Below are positions 21,984 through 30,317 of a DNA stretch of 34,112 bases, piece by piece. Both the position numbers and the translations under genes were made by a program. The number at the start of each line of letters is the position of its first letter. The stretch's first letter is position 1. The notes below the pieces were generated by a model. It ran no database searches. It saw only the letters and a program-made list of their open reading frames with translations, and was not told the origin of the DNA. The DNA comes from SCUN01 sp964343975 (lineage in GTDB: Bacteria; Acidobacteriota; Vicinamibacteria; Vicinamibacterales; SCN-69-37), in NCBI GenBank assembly GCA_964343975.1, contig CAYFLU010000012.1, positions 1-34,112 of the forward strand, given 5' to 3'.

Positions 21984-23636
21984 TCACCGCACGATCAGCG
22001 TCAACGTCTTCTGCTCGCCGTCGCCCAGCGTGAATGCGGTCGCGAACCGACGCAGCGACTCCAGGTTGTCCGGTGACGCCCATTCGCCGTCGATGAGTTG
22101 CGGCACAGTCGCAATGAAGTAGCTCCCCGAGGGGAGCGCGCTCAGTGAGAACGCGCCGTCCTTGTCCGTCTTCGTCGACATCACGCGCCGGTTCTGCGCG
22201 AGCGTCCACTTACGCGCGTCGTCGGCAAAGACGATCACGCCGACACCAGCCTGCGGCACGCCGCGGCTGTCGTGCACATGGCCATCGACGTGGGCGGGCT
22301 TGGTCGTCAACTCGATTCGTGCGTCTCGAATTTCGCCGACGACATCGAAACCCTCGTCGGTCACGTCGAGGCCATTGACCAGTGTCCGCTTGAGGAATGT
22401 GCCGCGAGGCAAGCTGATCACGCGCAGCAACCGCGCCCCCGGCACGATCGGCATCGTAAACGTGCCGTCTGCATTGGGCTGGCCAAACGTCGCCTGCAGA
22501 GCCGATCCCATCGCATCAGCAATCGACCGGCCCGACACGACGACGTTGATCGACTTGGCCAATTCCGCCGAGAGCCCCGCTCCATCCACGGTGATTTTTC
22601 CCGTCATGGTCTCGAGGGGCGTCGTCGTGATCATCACGTTATCCACATCACGCCCATCGACGGTCACCTGAACCGCGCCAGACTCCTCGCCCTCGATCCG
22701 GGTGCCGACGCCGCTCGATCCCGATTGCGCCATGCGTTCCATCCGCGCTTTCGCCGCGACGTTGACCGAATAGACACCGGGCGACACATCGCCGATCGAG
22801 AACGTCCCTGCCTCAGTGACTTCAGCGACCTTGCTACCGCCCACCTGCGCGCCATCGTCGCGGACCGGCGCGAGCAGCACGATGAACGCCGAGCCAGGTG
22901 CGCCTCGCGAATTGACGACGGTCCCAGAGACACGCGCCAAGGATGACGGCATCAACTGGAGCGTGACAAATGCGCCGGCGTCGTCGGTCACGTTGACCGG
23001 TTGTGCCCGCGCGGCGTCCGTCACGCCCGGATGGAACGTGGGCGTGGGCGTGGGCGTGCTGGGATCATGCGCCTCGATGAAGTAGCGGCCCGGTCGCAGG
23101 TTGGCAATGCGAAATTCGCCATTCGCATCGGCGGTGGCTCGGCCTGCAGTGAAGAGCCGACGCTCGCCGGGCGCCAGATAGGTCAATCGCAACACCGAGA
23201 CGCTCGCGCTGACGAGCGGCTTGCCATGCTCGTCGAGGATTTGCCCAGAGATGTCCTGCCCGGCCGGGATATGCAGCACCCCAACATCGACGTGCGCACC
23301 ATCGGCGAGTTCGACCGCCGTGCGTGCCCGATCCGCCGTCGCCACCCCGGTCGACGCGCCCCGCGTCACGGAGATGTTGTAACGCCCGGGGGGAAGCTCG
23401 CTGAACACGAACCGCCCTTGCGCGTCGCTGGTGGTGCGACGAGCGCTCACTCCCGGAGTCTGGATCAGCACCACGGCCAGATACGGAAGCGCTCGCCCGG
23501 ACTTGTCATCGACGAGACTGCCCGTGATCTGGCCCGTGCCCTTTGGTCCCGGTACCTGCGCAAGCGCCTGCGGCGGCAGGCCTTGCGCCGACTGCAGCAG
23601 AAGCAGCGCGGAGATGATCCAGTTGGCGAAGCCCAC
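21984..23636 (-). CDS. Carboxypeptidase-regulatory-like surface protein
   Basis: 550 residues from the GTG at 23636. A signal peptide covers 1-27 (WIISALLLLQSAQGLPPQALA). Several carboxypeptidase-regulatory-like modules follow: ITGSLVDDKSGRALPYLAVV with FVFSELPPGRYNISVTRG, then ISGQILDEHGKPLVSASVSV, VSGTVVNSRGAPGSAFIVLL and VDGHVHDSRGVPQAGVGVIV. It ends GDGEQKTLTLIVR, the usual end of the family and a useful comparison for the disrupted end of the gene at 3784. These are exported beta-sandwich proteins of unknown detailed role. The junction PGPKGTGQ after the signal peptide resembles the palindromic element translation PGPKGPG, but only weakly. Confidence 0.87.
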   Translation of the reverse strand: MGFANWIISALLLLQSAQGLPPQALAQVPGPKGTGQITGSLVDDKSGRALPYLAVVLIQTPGVSARRTTSDAQGRFVFSELPPGRYNISVTRGASTGVATADRARTAVELADGAHVDVGVLHIPAGQDISGQILDEHGKPLVSASVSVLRLTYLAPGERRLFTAGRATADANGEFRIANLRPGRYFIEAHDPSTPTPTPTFHPGVTDAARAQPVNVTDDAGAFVTLQLMPSSLARVSGTVVNSRGAPGSAFIVLLAPVRDDGAQVGGSKVAEVTEAGTFSIGDVSPGVYSVNVAAKARMERMAQSGSSGVGTRIEGEESGAVQVTVDGRDVDNVMITTTPLETMTGKITVDGAGLSAELAKSINVVVSGRSIADAMGSALQATFGQPNADGTFTMPIVPGARLLRVISLPRGTFLKRTLVNGLDVTDEGFDVVGEIRDARIELTTKPAHVDGHVHDSRGVPQAGVGVIVFADDARKWTLAQNRRVMSTKTDKDGAFSLSALPSGSYFIATVPQLIDGEWASPDNLESLRRFATAFTLGDGEQKTLTLIVR

Positions 23637-23669
23637 GAGCGGAGAATACGCCCGCGCGCGATCGATGGT

Positions 23670-25421
23670 TCAGGAAAAGTGGCGGGATTCGAACGCCGCG
23701 TAGTCGCGCTGCATCTGCGGATACACCGTCGTGGCTGACGGCCCCGGTTCGATGGCCGTGGCCGGGTCCGGTGTCGCGAGATCGCGCACCACATCGGGCC
23801 AGCTGATCGCGCCGCCGTGCGCATGGTCGTACGCATGCCAGGCGCGGAGCGCGGCGCCGAGGCTGCCCGATGCGCGCACCGGCGAGGGGAACACGCGCGC
23901 ATTGAAGACGTCGGCCATCACCTGCAGCACATCGCGGTTGCCGCTCGCGCCGCCGGTCGCATAGATCGTCGACACATCCACGCCCATCCAGCGCGCATGC
24001 GTGGCCATCGCCAGCATCTGCCCTTCGACGATCGCGCGCACGTTCCGCGCTGCCTCGCGTTCGTCGAGATTGAGGCGATGCACGCCGGCATGGATCACGC
24101 GCGGCGTAATCTCCGGGCCGAACCACGGCAGCATCAGCGCGCCGCCATTGCCCGGCGGCGTCGATCGCAGCGCGGCCGAGAACTCTTTCCACGTCATGCC
24201 GTACTGATCGCGCACACGTTCACGCGCGAGCGAGCCGTTGGCAAACACCGTAATGCCCATCCAGTCGCCCGCCGGCGAGCCGAACACATGCCCCTCGCCA
24301 TTCGCACTCACGCGCGGCACGCGCATCGGGCCGAAGATCGTGTCGCTCGTGCCGAGCGAAATCGCGAGCATGCCCTCTTCGACCACACCGCTGCCGATCA
24401 TCGAGCTCGAGTTGTCGCCGGTCCACACAACGACATCGACGGCCGGAAATCCGTAGCGCTCACGCCAACGCGCGCCCAGCGGCCCGGCAACCAGATCCGA
24501 CGACGCAATCGGCGGAAGCTTCGCGCGCAGGTTGGGCGCCGTGGCCTCGAGCGCCGCCGCATCCCAGTCGCGCGTGGTCAGGCTCATGAGGCTCATCCCG
24601 GAGCCATCGCCCGGATCGATGGGGGCGTCTACGAGACGGACGTCTCCCGGGACCTGAAGAACGTCTCCCGGGACCTGAAGGTCCCGGGCTCCAGTGGCAT
24701 CGTCGAGCCCGGGCCCCCCGGAACCATGGAGCCCGGGACCTTCAGGTCCCGGGTTGAACGCAGCATCGTGGAGCCCGGGACCCTCAGATCCCGGGGCGGA
24801 CGCAGGATGGAGCCCGGGACCTTTAGGTCCCGGGATTGACGAAGACACGAGCAACGACGCGAGAAACGAGCTGATGAGATGAATGCGCGCCGTCCGTGCG
24901 TAGGCCTCCGGCTGCGTCTTCGCGAAACGCCGGATCTGCGGCCCGGCGAAGCGCTCGAACGCGCGCGAGCCCGTGAGCCGCGCAATCGCATCGTCGCCGC
25001 CGAGCGCACGCGTGATCTCATCGCACTCGACCGTCGTCGTGGCATCAAGCCAGATCGGCGACGTCGCGCGCGTGAAGCCGCCCTGCGCGTCGAGATACAC
25101 GGTGCCGTGCTGCTGCGCGCACCCGGAGATCGCGCGCAGCCGCGACAGATCCATTCCGCTCGACGCGATGCGCGCCATCGCCATCTCGAGGGCATCCGCC
25201 CACATCTGCGGCGGCGCCACCGCCACGCGCGGATCCTCCGACGGCAGCACGCCATGGCGCGTGCCGTACTGCGGAAGATCGCGCTCGTAATTGATGACGT
25301 GTTCGTAGACGACGCGCGCCGGCTCGCCGCCACCGCATTCGATGACCTGCGTGGTCAGGCCCTGGGTGCTGGCATCGAACCCGGCGAAGAGCCAGCGCGA
25401 CGCGCGCGTCTGGTGACTCAT
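23670..25421 (-). CDS. FGGY-family sugar kinase (xylulokinase-like) with an in-frame repeat insertion
   Basis: 583 residues, about 70 longer than usual. The FGGY fold is clear: FAGFDASTQGLTTQVIE (phosphate loop 1), CAQQHGTVYLD, SPIWLDATTTVECDEI, then VVVWTGDNSSSMIGSGVV and ISLGTSDTIFG (adenosine and phosphate motifs), and IYATGGASGNRDVLQVMADV near the end. It phosphorylates a sugar such as xylulose with ATP in the cytoplasm. At residues ~192-263 the normal transition from SSFLASLLVSS to APIDPGDGSGMSLM is interrupted by a repeat-coded segment (PGPKGPGLH, PGSEGPGLH, PGPEGPGLH). The reading frame is preserved through it. The start is directly after the VOC gene stop (TAAATG). Confidence 0.9.
   Translation of the reverse strand: MSHQTRASRWLFAGFDASTQGLTTQVIECGGGEPARVVYEHVINYERDLPQYGTRHGVLPSEDPRVAVAPPQMWADALEMAMARIASSGMDLSRLRAISGCAQQHGTVYLDAQGGFTRATSPIWLDATTTVECDEITRALGGDDAIARLTGSRAFERFAGPQIRRFAKTQPEAYARTARIHLISSFLASLLVSSSIPGPKGPGLHPASAPGSEGPGLHDAAFNPGPEGPGLHGSGGPGLDDATGARDLQVPGDVLQVPGDVRLVDAPIDPGDGSGMSLMSLTTRDWDAAALEATAPNLRAKLPPIASSDLVAGPLGARWRERYGFPAVDVVVWTGDNSSSMIGSGVVEEGMLAISLGTSDTIFGPMRVPRVSANGEGHVFGSPAGDWMGITVFANGSLARERVRDQYGMTWKEFSAALRSTPPGNGGALMLPWFGPEITPRVIHAGVHRLNLDEREAARNVRAIVEGQMLAMATHARWMGVDVSTIYATGGASGNRDVLQVMADVFNARVFPSPVRASGSLGAALRAWHAYDHAHGGAISWPDVVRDLATPDPATAIEPGPSATTVYPQMQRDYAAFESRHFS
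24646..24834. repeat. Cluster of palindromic repeat units inside the FGGY kinase gene
   Basis: Full units at 24667-24688, 24732-24753, 24774-24795 (imperfect) and 24813-24834, a half unit at 24646-24659 and a degenerate one near 24705-24725. Each has arms CCCGGGACCT and AGGTCCCGGG with a variable 2-bp centre (GA, TC, TC, TT) and is flanked by GGAG on one side. Unit-to-unit steps of 42 and 39 bases are multiples of three. The same arms occur at 3776. The insertion limits judged from the protein are about 24632-24846. Confidence 0.88.
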
Positions 25422-25823
25422 TTACGCAGGCGCGTTCGCTTCCGCGAAGGTGATGATGTAGCCGTCCGGATCGGCGATCGCGAATTCCGTGACGCCGTAC
25501 CACTTCTTCTCGAGTGGCATCACGATGGTCACCTTGTCCTTCAGCTCGGCATGCATCTGCTCGATGCCCGTGACGTGAATGAACTGCGTCAGCGTGCCGC
25601 CGATCGGACGTTCCTTGAACGCCGGATACTCCGCATACGCGGCCTCCGCGGAGTTCAGGAAGATCTCGACGTCTCCGCTCTGCATGCCCGCGAAGACGAG
25701 CGGCGACGCATCAGGCACCTGCATCGCCACAGTGAATCCGAGGACATCGCGATAGAACGCGACGCTGCGGTCCACGTCAGCGACGATGAGGTTGGGCGTG
25801 AGCTTGGTATAGGTGAATGGCAT
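25422..25823 (-). CDS. VOC (glyoxalase/bleomycin-resistance) family protein
   Basis: 133 residues from the ATG at 25823, preceded by GAGAGGGG; longer starts in the frame run into unrelated residues. The opening LTPNLIVADVDRSVAFYRDV and LGF, and the ending FAIADPDGYIITFAE, are the two halves of the vicinal-oxygen-chelate fold, with the terminal E as a likely metal ligand. The first metal ligand usually seen (His/Gln near the start) is not obvious. Such small proteins may be dioxygenase- or isomerase-like, or bind a small molecule; no substrate is suggested. Its stop and the kinase ATG are adjacent. Confidence 0.85.
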   Translation of the reverse strand: MPFTYTKLTPNLIVADVDRSVAFYRDVLGFTVAMQVPDASPLVFAGMQSGDVEIFLNSAEAAYAEYPAFKERPIGGTLTQFIHVTGIEQMHAELKDKVTIVMPLEKKWYGVTEFAIADPDGYIITFAEANAPA

Positions 25824-25846
25824 CGACGTACCCCTCTCTTCAACAA

Positions 25847-27592
25847 CTATTGCGCGCGACAACCCGGCAGACGGAACGCGCCGATCTTCGACGAGTACGT
25901 CGTCGCGCCCTTCTTCACGTAGTCGCCGACGTACCAGATCGTGCAGTCATCGACCGGATCGACGGCGGTCTGCGTGTAGTCTTCCCATCGCTGTCGCACA
26001 TCGCGGCCCGAGGCGTCAGCGCCTTCGCCTTCGACGAGCACAGACTCCTTGAGCGTGAGCTGATTGAGCGGATCGGCGGCCAATCGACCCGCAAAGCGCT
26101 GGCCGGCGAAATGCGGCGTGCCTCCGAATGAGTAACCGACGCCGAGGTTGCCGAACTTGTCGATGGCCGGGCTGCCCATCCAGCGGAAGCTCGCGCCCTC
26201 GCCCGCGGGTGCCGACGGCGCGAACGTGCTCTGCTGTTTCAACGACAGCGCGCGCGTCTTCGCGTCCACACCGAGCTCGTACCACCGCACACCGCCGCCA
26301 CCGGCCGACGTGTTCACCGAATGCACGGCGGCGATCGACTCCTTGCCGTTGATGTTGCGGTACACCACGCGCGCCATCAGCTTGTCGCCCTGCGAGTCGA
26401 GGCGGTGATCGGTGCCTGGCTGCGGCACGCAGTTGCTGAGCTGGCCATCACACAGGTAGTGATACGGCGCCACCGCGATCTTCACCGGCCCGCTCACCGT
26501 CGTGTTGCGTGGGTTGTCCCAATCCACGTGCATCTGCCACGCATACAGCCCGTCGTCTTCGAATTTGCCGCTGAGCTGCTCCGCTCCTGCGGCGAGCATG
26601 ATGTTCGGCGCGCCGGGCGGCGGCAGCGCCGTGCCGTCGATGTCCGCGTTGTTGAGGAAGTTCACGTTCTCGACGATCACGCACTGCTCGCGCGCGGGCA
26701 ATCCCTTCAGCATCTTGTCGCGCTCGACGACACAGGCGTGCTTCTGGGTGGCCACGGTGTCGCTGATGCGGTTGTCGCCGGTGCTCGTCGGCACATAGTA
26801 GCCGTCGGTCCAGATCGCCGGGCGCGGATAGTCCGGAAAGAGCGCGCGCAGAAATTCGTAGCGATAGTACGCGCCCATCGGATCGTCGCCCGTGCTGATC
26901 GCGTAGCACATGCCGTACGGTCCCTGCGGCGCTGGCGGCTGCTGACCTCGCGCGCCGCTGGCTGCCGTCGCTGCGGCGGCGGGTGGTGTAGTCGAAGGCG
27001 CGGGCGGCGGGACAAAGAGTGGCGCCGCTGCGCCCGGCTGTCCCGCCACGGCGGGCACGCTGTAACTGACCGGATCGCCGCCGTGCGGAATCGCGGGCTG
27101 ATCGAAGCGCTCGGGCCCGCGCTGGAAGAGCGGGAGCACGAACAGCCACCGATGCGCGAGTTGGTCGTAACGCACGACCGCGTCACCGCTGAGCCGCGCT
27201 TCGCACTGGCCGCCCTGACCTTTGAACAACGTGTTGGTGGCGACCGGCCCGTAGAGCACTTTGCCGGTGATCGGGTACTTCTTGCCCTTCTTCGTGTAGA
27301 TCGCCATGCGTGAGTTCACGATCTGCACGATGTGATCCGGGCCGACGGCCAGCGAGTTGTCGGACGGATTACGTAGCGTCGTTGTGCCCTGCGGCCCGCT
27401 GAAGCCGACGCCGAGGCCGTCGAAGCTGTCGACGAGCGTGATGCCCGCCTTCACGCCCATCGTCGTCTGCTCCACAGCAGCGGCACCGGCCGGCACCGTG
27501 ATCTTCGGCGGCGGAATCGGTGGCGCTTGTTGCGCCGCCGCGCCCACGACCGTCACCGCAATGCCGAGTACCGCCAGCCGCATCGATGTCAT
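25847..27592 (-). CDS. Large secreted protein of unknown function
   Basis: 581 residues from the ATG at 27592 (starts at 27601 or 27583 also possible). A signal peptide covers ~1-22 (MRLAVLGIAVTVVGAAAQ). Recognisable landmarks are NPSDNSLAVGPDHIVQIVNS, a Pro/Ala-rich insert (PPPAPSTTPPAAAATAAS), then GPYGMCYAISTGDDPMGAYY, ADIDGTALPPPGAPNIMLAA, FRWMGSPAIDKFGNLGVGYS and DCTIWYVGDYV. The alternation of short strands with turns suggests a beta-propeller. I do not recognise a catalytic motif. It sits between a VOC protein and an M28 peptidase on the same strand, starting 10 bp after the peptidase stop, so it is probably in the same operon. Confidence 0.75.
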   Translation of the reverse strand: MTSMRLAVLGIAVTVVGAAAQQAPPIPPPKITVPAGAAAVEQTTMGVKAGITLVDSFDGLGVGFSGPQGTTTLRNPSDNSLAVGPDHIVQIVNSRMAIYTKKGKKYPITGKVLYGPVATNTLFKGQGGQCEARLSGDAVVRYDQLAHRWLFVLPLFQRGPERFDQPAIPHGGDPVSYSVPAVAGQPGAAAPLFVPPPAPSTTPPAAAATAASGARGQQPPAPQGPYGMCYAISTGDDPMGAYYRYEFLRALFPDYPRPAIWTDGYYVPTSTGDNRISDTVATQKHACVVERDKMLKGLPAREQCVIVENVNFLNNADIDGTALPPPGAPNIMLAAGAEQLSGKFEDDGLYAWQMHVDWDNPRNTTVSGPVKIAVAPYHYLCDGQLSNCVPQPGTDHRLDSQGDKLMARVVYRNINGKESIAAVHSVNTSAGGGGVRWYELGVDAKTRALSLKQQSTFAPSAPAGEGASFRWMGSPAIDKFGNLGVGYSFGGTPHFAGQRFAGRLAADPLNQLTLKESVLVEGEGADASGRDVRQRWEDYTQTAVDPVDDCTIWYVGDYVKKGATTYSSKIGAFRLPGCRAQ

Positions 27593-27602
27593 GGGCACCA
27601 CT

Positions 27603-29732
27603 CTACTTCTTCACCGTGATCGTGTACTGCCCGGCACGTTCACCGGCCTTGAAGAACTCGATCACGTTCTCCACCGGCACCGGACCAAACTCCGCCGCGA
27701 GCGCACCGCGGATGTCGAGCACGGACCGCTGACCGTCGGCGAAGTTGCGCGCCTCCTGCGTGTAGTAGCCGGTGAGTGTGGGCGCGGCCGGCGCCGCCGG
27801 TGCCGCACCAGCACCAGCGCCACCGGCGCGGCCACCGCCCGCCGCGGCCGCAGACGGATTCACCACGCGCGCAGGCACCATCTTCGCAGCCTCACTCTCG
27901 GCCGCACGCAGTTGCGGTTCTTCGGTGAAGGGCTTGCCGGCCTGAGCCGCGGCGACCTTGTACGCCAGCTTCACGCGCGCGACATCCGCGGCCTCGCTGG
28001 CCGTGAGCGTGTCGGCCAAGGCATTCACGTTGGCAATGGCGGCGCGATCGCCCACCGCGAGCGTGCCCGCCGAGCGAACATCGGTGCGCTCGCGCCAGTA
28101 GGCCCACTTCACCAGATTCAGCGCTTCCTTGTAGTTCTCGTGCACGTTGGCGGCATCGCCGCTGTTGATGAACGCCAGCGCATCCTTCATGTCGGCCGCA
28201 ATGCGCTGCTGCGCATACGACAGTGCAACACCCGCCACCGGCATCGCATCGGCGGCACCGGAGTTCGCAAACACGCTGCCCACCGCCACCATGAGGAACG
28301 CCGCGCGCTTCATCTGCGTCGGGTCCTGGTTCATCGGGGAGTCGTCACTCGAGTGGTAGACCACGTCGGGCCAGTTCCCGAACTGCACGGCGGGGATGCG
28401 CGGGTTCCAGTCGAGGTGCACCTGATGATCGCTCGCGCCGTAGAACTTCTCGATGTTGTACCAGAAGGGATCGCGCGTGCCCGACGGGTCGATGATCGGG
28501 TTCTGGAACGCGTAGCCGCGCGCGCGGTTGTGCAGCTTCTCGCGGTTCGTCTCACCGACATACTCGAAGAACTGCCGCGACACGTCGTTGATGATGCTCG
28601 GGATCGAGTACATCGTCTGATTCAGATGCAGCGAGTTGTGGTTGATCGTCTGGTTGGCGCCCACCATGTCGGTCGACACCGACGCGACCACGTGCTGCCC
28701 GAGCTCCGGATGCGCCGTGAGATACGCGCGCGTGCCGCTGATCTCCGGCACCCACAGGAACCGCACCGTGCGCTTCGGCTTCGGCAGCGTGCCGTCCTTG
28801 ATCATTTCGATCCACGCGCGGCCGGCTTCGAGCTGCGTCGCCGGGCCGCCGCAGTTGTCGTTCGCGCCCTGCTTCGCGATGCCCTCGAACAGATGCGCCG
28901 TGAAGTGGAACTCCTCGTTCGTCGAGCCGTCGCCAGGAATCGTCGCCACCACAACATTCATCGGCGCGTCGTACTCGGCGGCCTTCACCTTGGCGTGCAG
29001 CATCACCTTCTGATGCCGCTCGAGCCGGCCGAGCAGATCGAGCCCCATGCGCAATGACAGGATGAAGCCCCACGTGGTCTTCACGTTCGGATCCGGGCTC
29101 GCGGTGATGCCGCTCCACCCCATCTGATCCGGCCGGTCCACCGGCTTGCCGGTGCCGTTGAAGAAGCTCACGACACCCTCAGCGCCGAACTGCCGCACCG
29201 CCAGGTTGTGCAACGCGCCGACCGGGCCCGAGCCGAGCACGATCTTGCCTTTCACGTCCTTACCCTGATAATCCGCGGCCGTGTCGCCGCGCCCGACGTA
29301 CACCAGCTCCGCGGTCACATCACCACTACGGCTGCCCGTCGCGAGCGTCGTCGCGATGTCGCGATAGCGGGTGATGAGCTGCGCCGGAGCCGGCTCGGTC
29401 ATCCACAGCTCGCCCATCTCGCCGTCCCACTGTTTGGCGCCGAGCGGGAAACGCTCGATGTGCACGTCGCTGAAGCCGTACTCCTTGGCCATCTTCTCGG
29501 CATACGCCGACTCGCGATACGTGCCGCTCGCATACTCCTCGGCCGGGCGATTGCGTTCGTATGGACACATCTCGAGCACGTGATTGCGCGCCTGCGCACC
29601 GGAGATGTGCTGCGCGATCGCATTCAGGGTCGGTCCGGGAATCAGCGTCTTCGGATCCGCCTGTTCCTGTGCGAGAACCGTGGCGCCGGCGAGCGCCACC
29701 GTGAAGGCCACGACGAGTCGGTGCATGTGCAT
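27603..29732 (-). CDS. M28 family zinc aminopeptidase, secreted, with PA-like domain
   Basis: 709 residues. A signal peptide covers 1-21 (LVVAFTVALAGATVLA). A protease-associated segment lies around residues 135-225 (AELVYVGRGDTAADYQGKDV, GKIVLGSGPVGALHNLAVRQ). The M28 di-zinc site follows: H280 in HFTAHLF, D292 in GANDNCGG, E330 in WVPEISGT (general base region), D355 in STDMVGA and H460 in VVYHSSDDS. Residues 500-600 are helical. A Gly/Ala-rich low-complexity stretch (about residues 625-660) precedes the closing domain ENVIEFFKAGERAGQYTITV. It should release amino acids from peptides outside the cytoplasm. It is upstream of the unknown secreted protein, with 48 bp to the MOSC gene. Confidence 0.9.
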   Translation of the reverse strand: MHMHRLVVAFTVALAGATVLAQEQADPKTLIPGPTLNAIAQHISGAQARNHVLEMCPYERNRPAEEYASGTYRESAYAEKMAKEYGFSDVHIERFPLGAKQWDGEMGELWMTEPAPAQLITRYRDIATTLATGSRSGDVTAELVYVGRGDTAADYQGKDVKGKIVLGSGPVGALHNLAVRQFGAEGVVSFFNGTGKPVDRPDQMGWSGITASPDPNVKTTWGFILSLRMGLDLLGRLERHQKVMLHAKVKAAEYDAPMNVVVATIPGDGSTNEEFHFTAHLFEGIAKQGANDNCGGPATQLEAGRAWIEMIKDGTLPKPKRTVRFLWVPEISGTRAYLTAHPELGQHVVASVSTDMVGANQTINHNSLHLNQTMYSIPSIINDVSRQFFEYVGETNREKLHNRARGYAFQNPIIDPSGTRDPFWYNIEKFYGASDHQVHLDWNPRIPAVQFGNWPDVVYHSSDDSPMNQDPTQMKRAAFLMVAVGSVFANSGAADAMPVAGVALSYAQQRIAADMKDALAFINSGDAANVHENYKEALNLVKWAYWRERTDVRSAGTLAVGDRAAIANVNALADTLTASEAADVARVKLAYKVAAAQAGKPFTEEPQLRAAESEAAKMVPARVVNPSAAAAGGGRAGGAGAGAAPAAPAAPTLTGYYTQEARNFADGQRSVLDIRGALAAEFGPVPVENVIEFFKAGERAGQYTITVKK

Positions 29733-29780
29733 GCGCGCATTATGCGGCCAGAACGGCGGCGCGCGACGCCGAGGCGTGCG

Positions 29781-30317
29781 TCAGCGCATCACGACGATGC
29801 GGTCGCCGGGTTTCACGACGCCGCCGGTGACCACGCGCGCGTTGATGCCGCGGAGATTGAGCGCGCGGCCCTGCGGGGAATTGACGCACTTCTGCGCGTC
29901 CACGCCGAAGCGCGCGATGAACTTGCGGCAACCCGTGTGCGGCGCGGCCGACACGCGGATCACGGCGGTGCCGATCTGCAGCCGCGTGCCCGGCTTCAGA
30001 TTCGCCAGGCTGAGGTCGAGGTCGACGAAGAGCTGATCACCCGCCAGCGGCCATCGGTGCTTCGACTGCGCGATCTCGGCAATCGCGCGCGCATTCATGA
30101 GCGTGAGTTGCACATCCGGATCCGGATGCTTGTCGCGCACCGACCAGCCGTCGCCAACCAATCCCACCACCGGATCGAGACGGCCTTCATCGAGCACCTT
30201 GCGGTCGTCGAAATCCGGCCGGCACACGATGAGCTCCACGCGGCCGTCGTCTTTCGGCGACTCGCGGATCCGGTCGAGCGCGGCCGTGAGGGCCGAGAGC
30301 GGCCGATGCGCGTCCAC
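29781..30317 (-). CDS. MOSC domain protein (molybdenum cofactor sulfurase C-terminal type)
   Basis: 178 residues from the GTG at 30317, overlapping the TAG of the preceding gene by one base (TAGTG). The MOSC fold is visible as VELIVCRPDFDDRKVLDEGR, LTLMNARAIAEIAQ, and the cysteine motif HTGCRKFIARFGVDAQK (C130), followed by NLRGINARVVTGGVVKPGD. In MOSC proteins this cysteine carries sulfur or binds cofactor sulfur. It lacks the aminotransferase-like domain of full sulfurases, so it is a stand-alone MOSC protein like YiiM-type enzymes. Cytoplasmic. It is possibly co-transcribed with the secreted protein gene upstream. Confidence 0.88.
   Translation of the reverse strand: MDAHRPLSALTAALDRIRESPKDDGRVELIVCRPDFDDRKVLDEGRLDPVVGLVGDGWSVRDKHPDPDVQLTLMNARAIAEIAQSKHRWPLAGDQLFVDLDLSLANLKPGTRLQIGTAVIRVSAAPHTGCRKFIARFGVDAQKCVNSPQGRALNLRGINARVVTGGVVKPGDRIVVMR

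Noticed and set aside
24694..24882. Small plus-strand collagen-like ORF in the repeat cluster
   Set aside because: It arises because the repeats are palindromic and therefore read as Pro/Gly-rich on both strands; the minus-strand kinase frame explains the region.
27357..29057. 566-codon plus-strand open frame opposite the M28 peptidase
   Set aside because: No family features; the minus-strand frame has all five zinc-site residues of M28.
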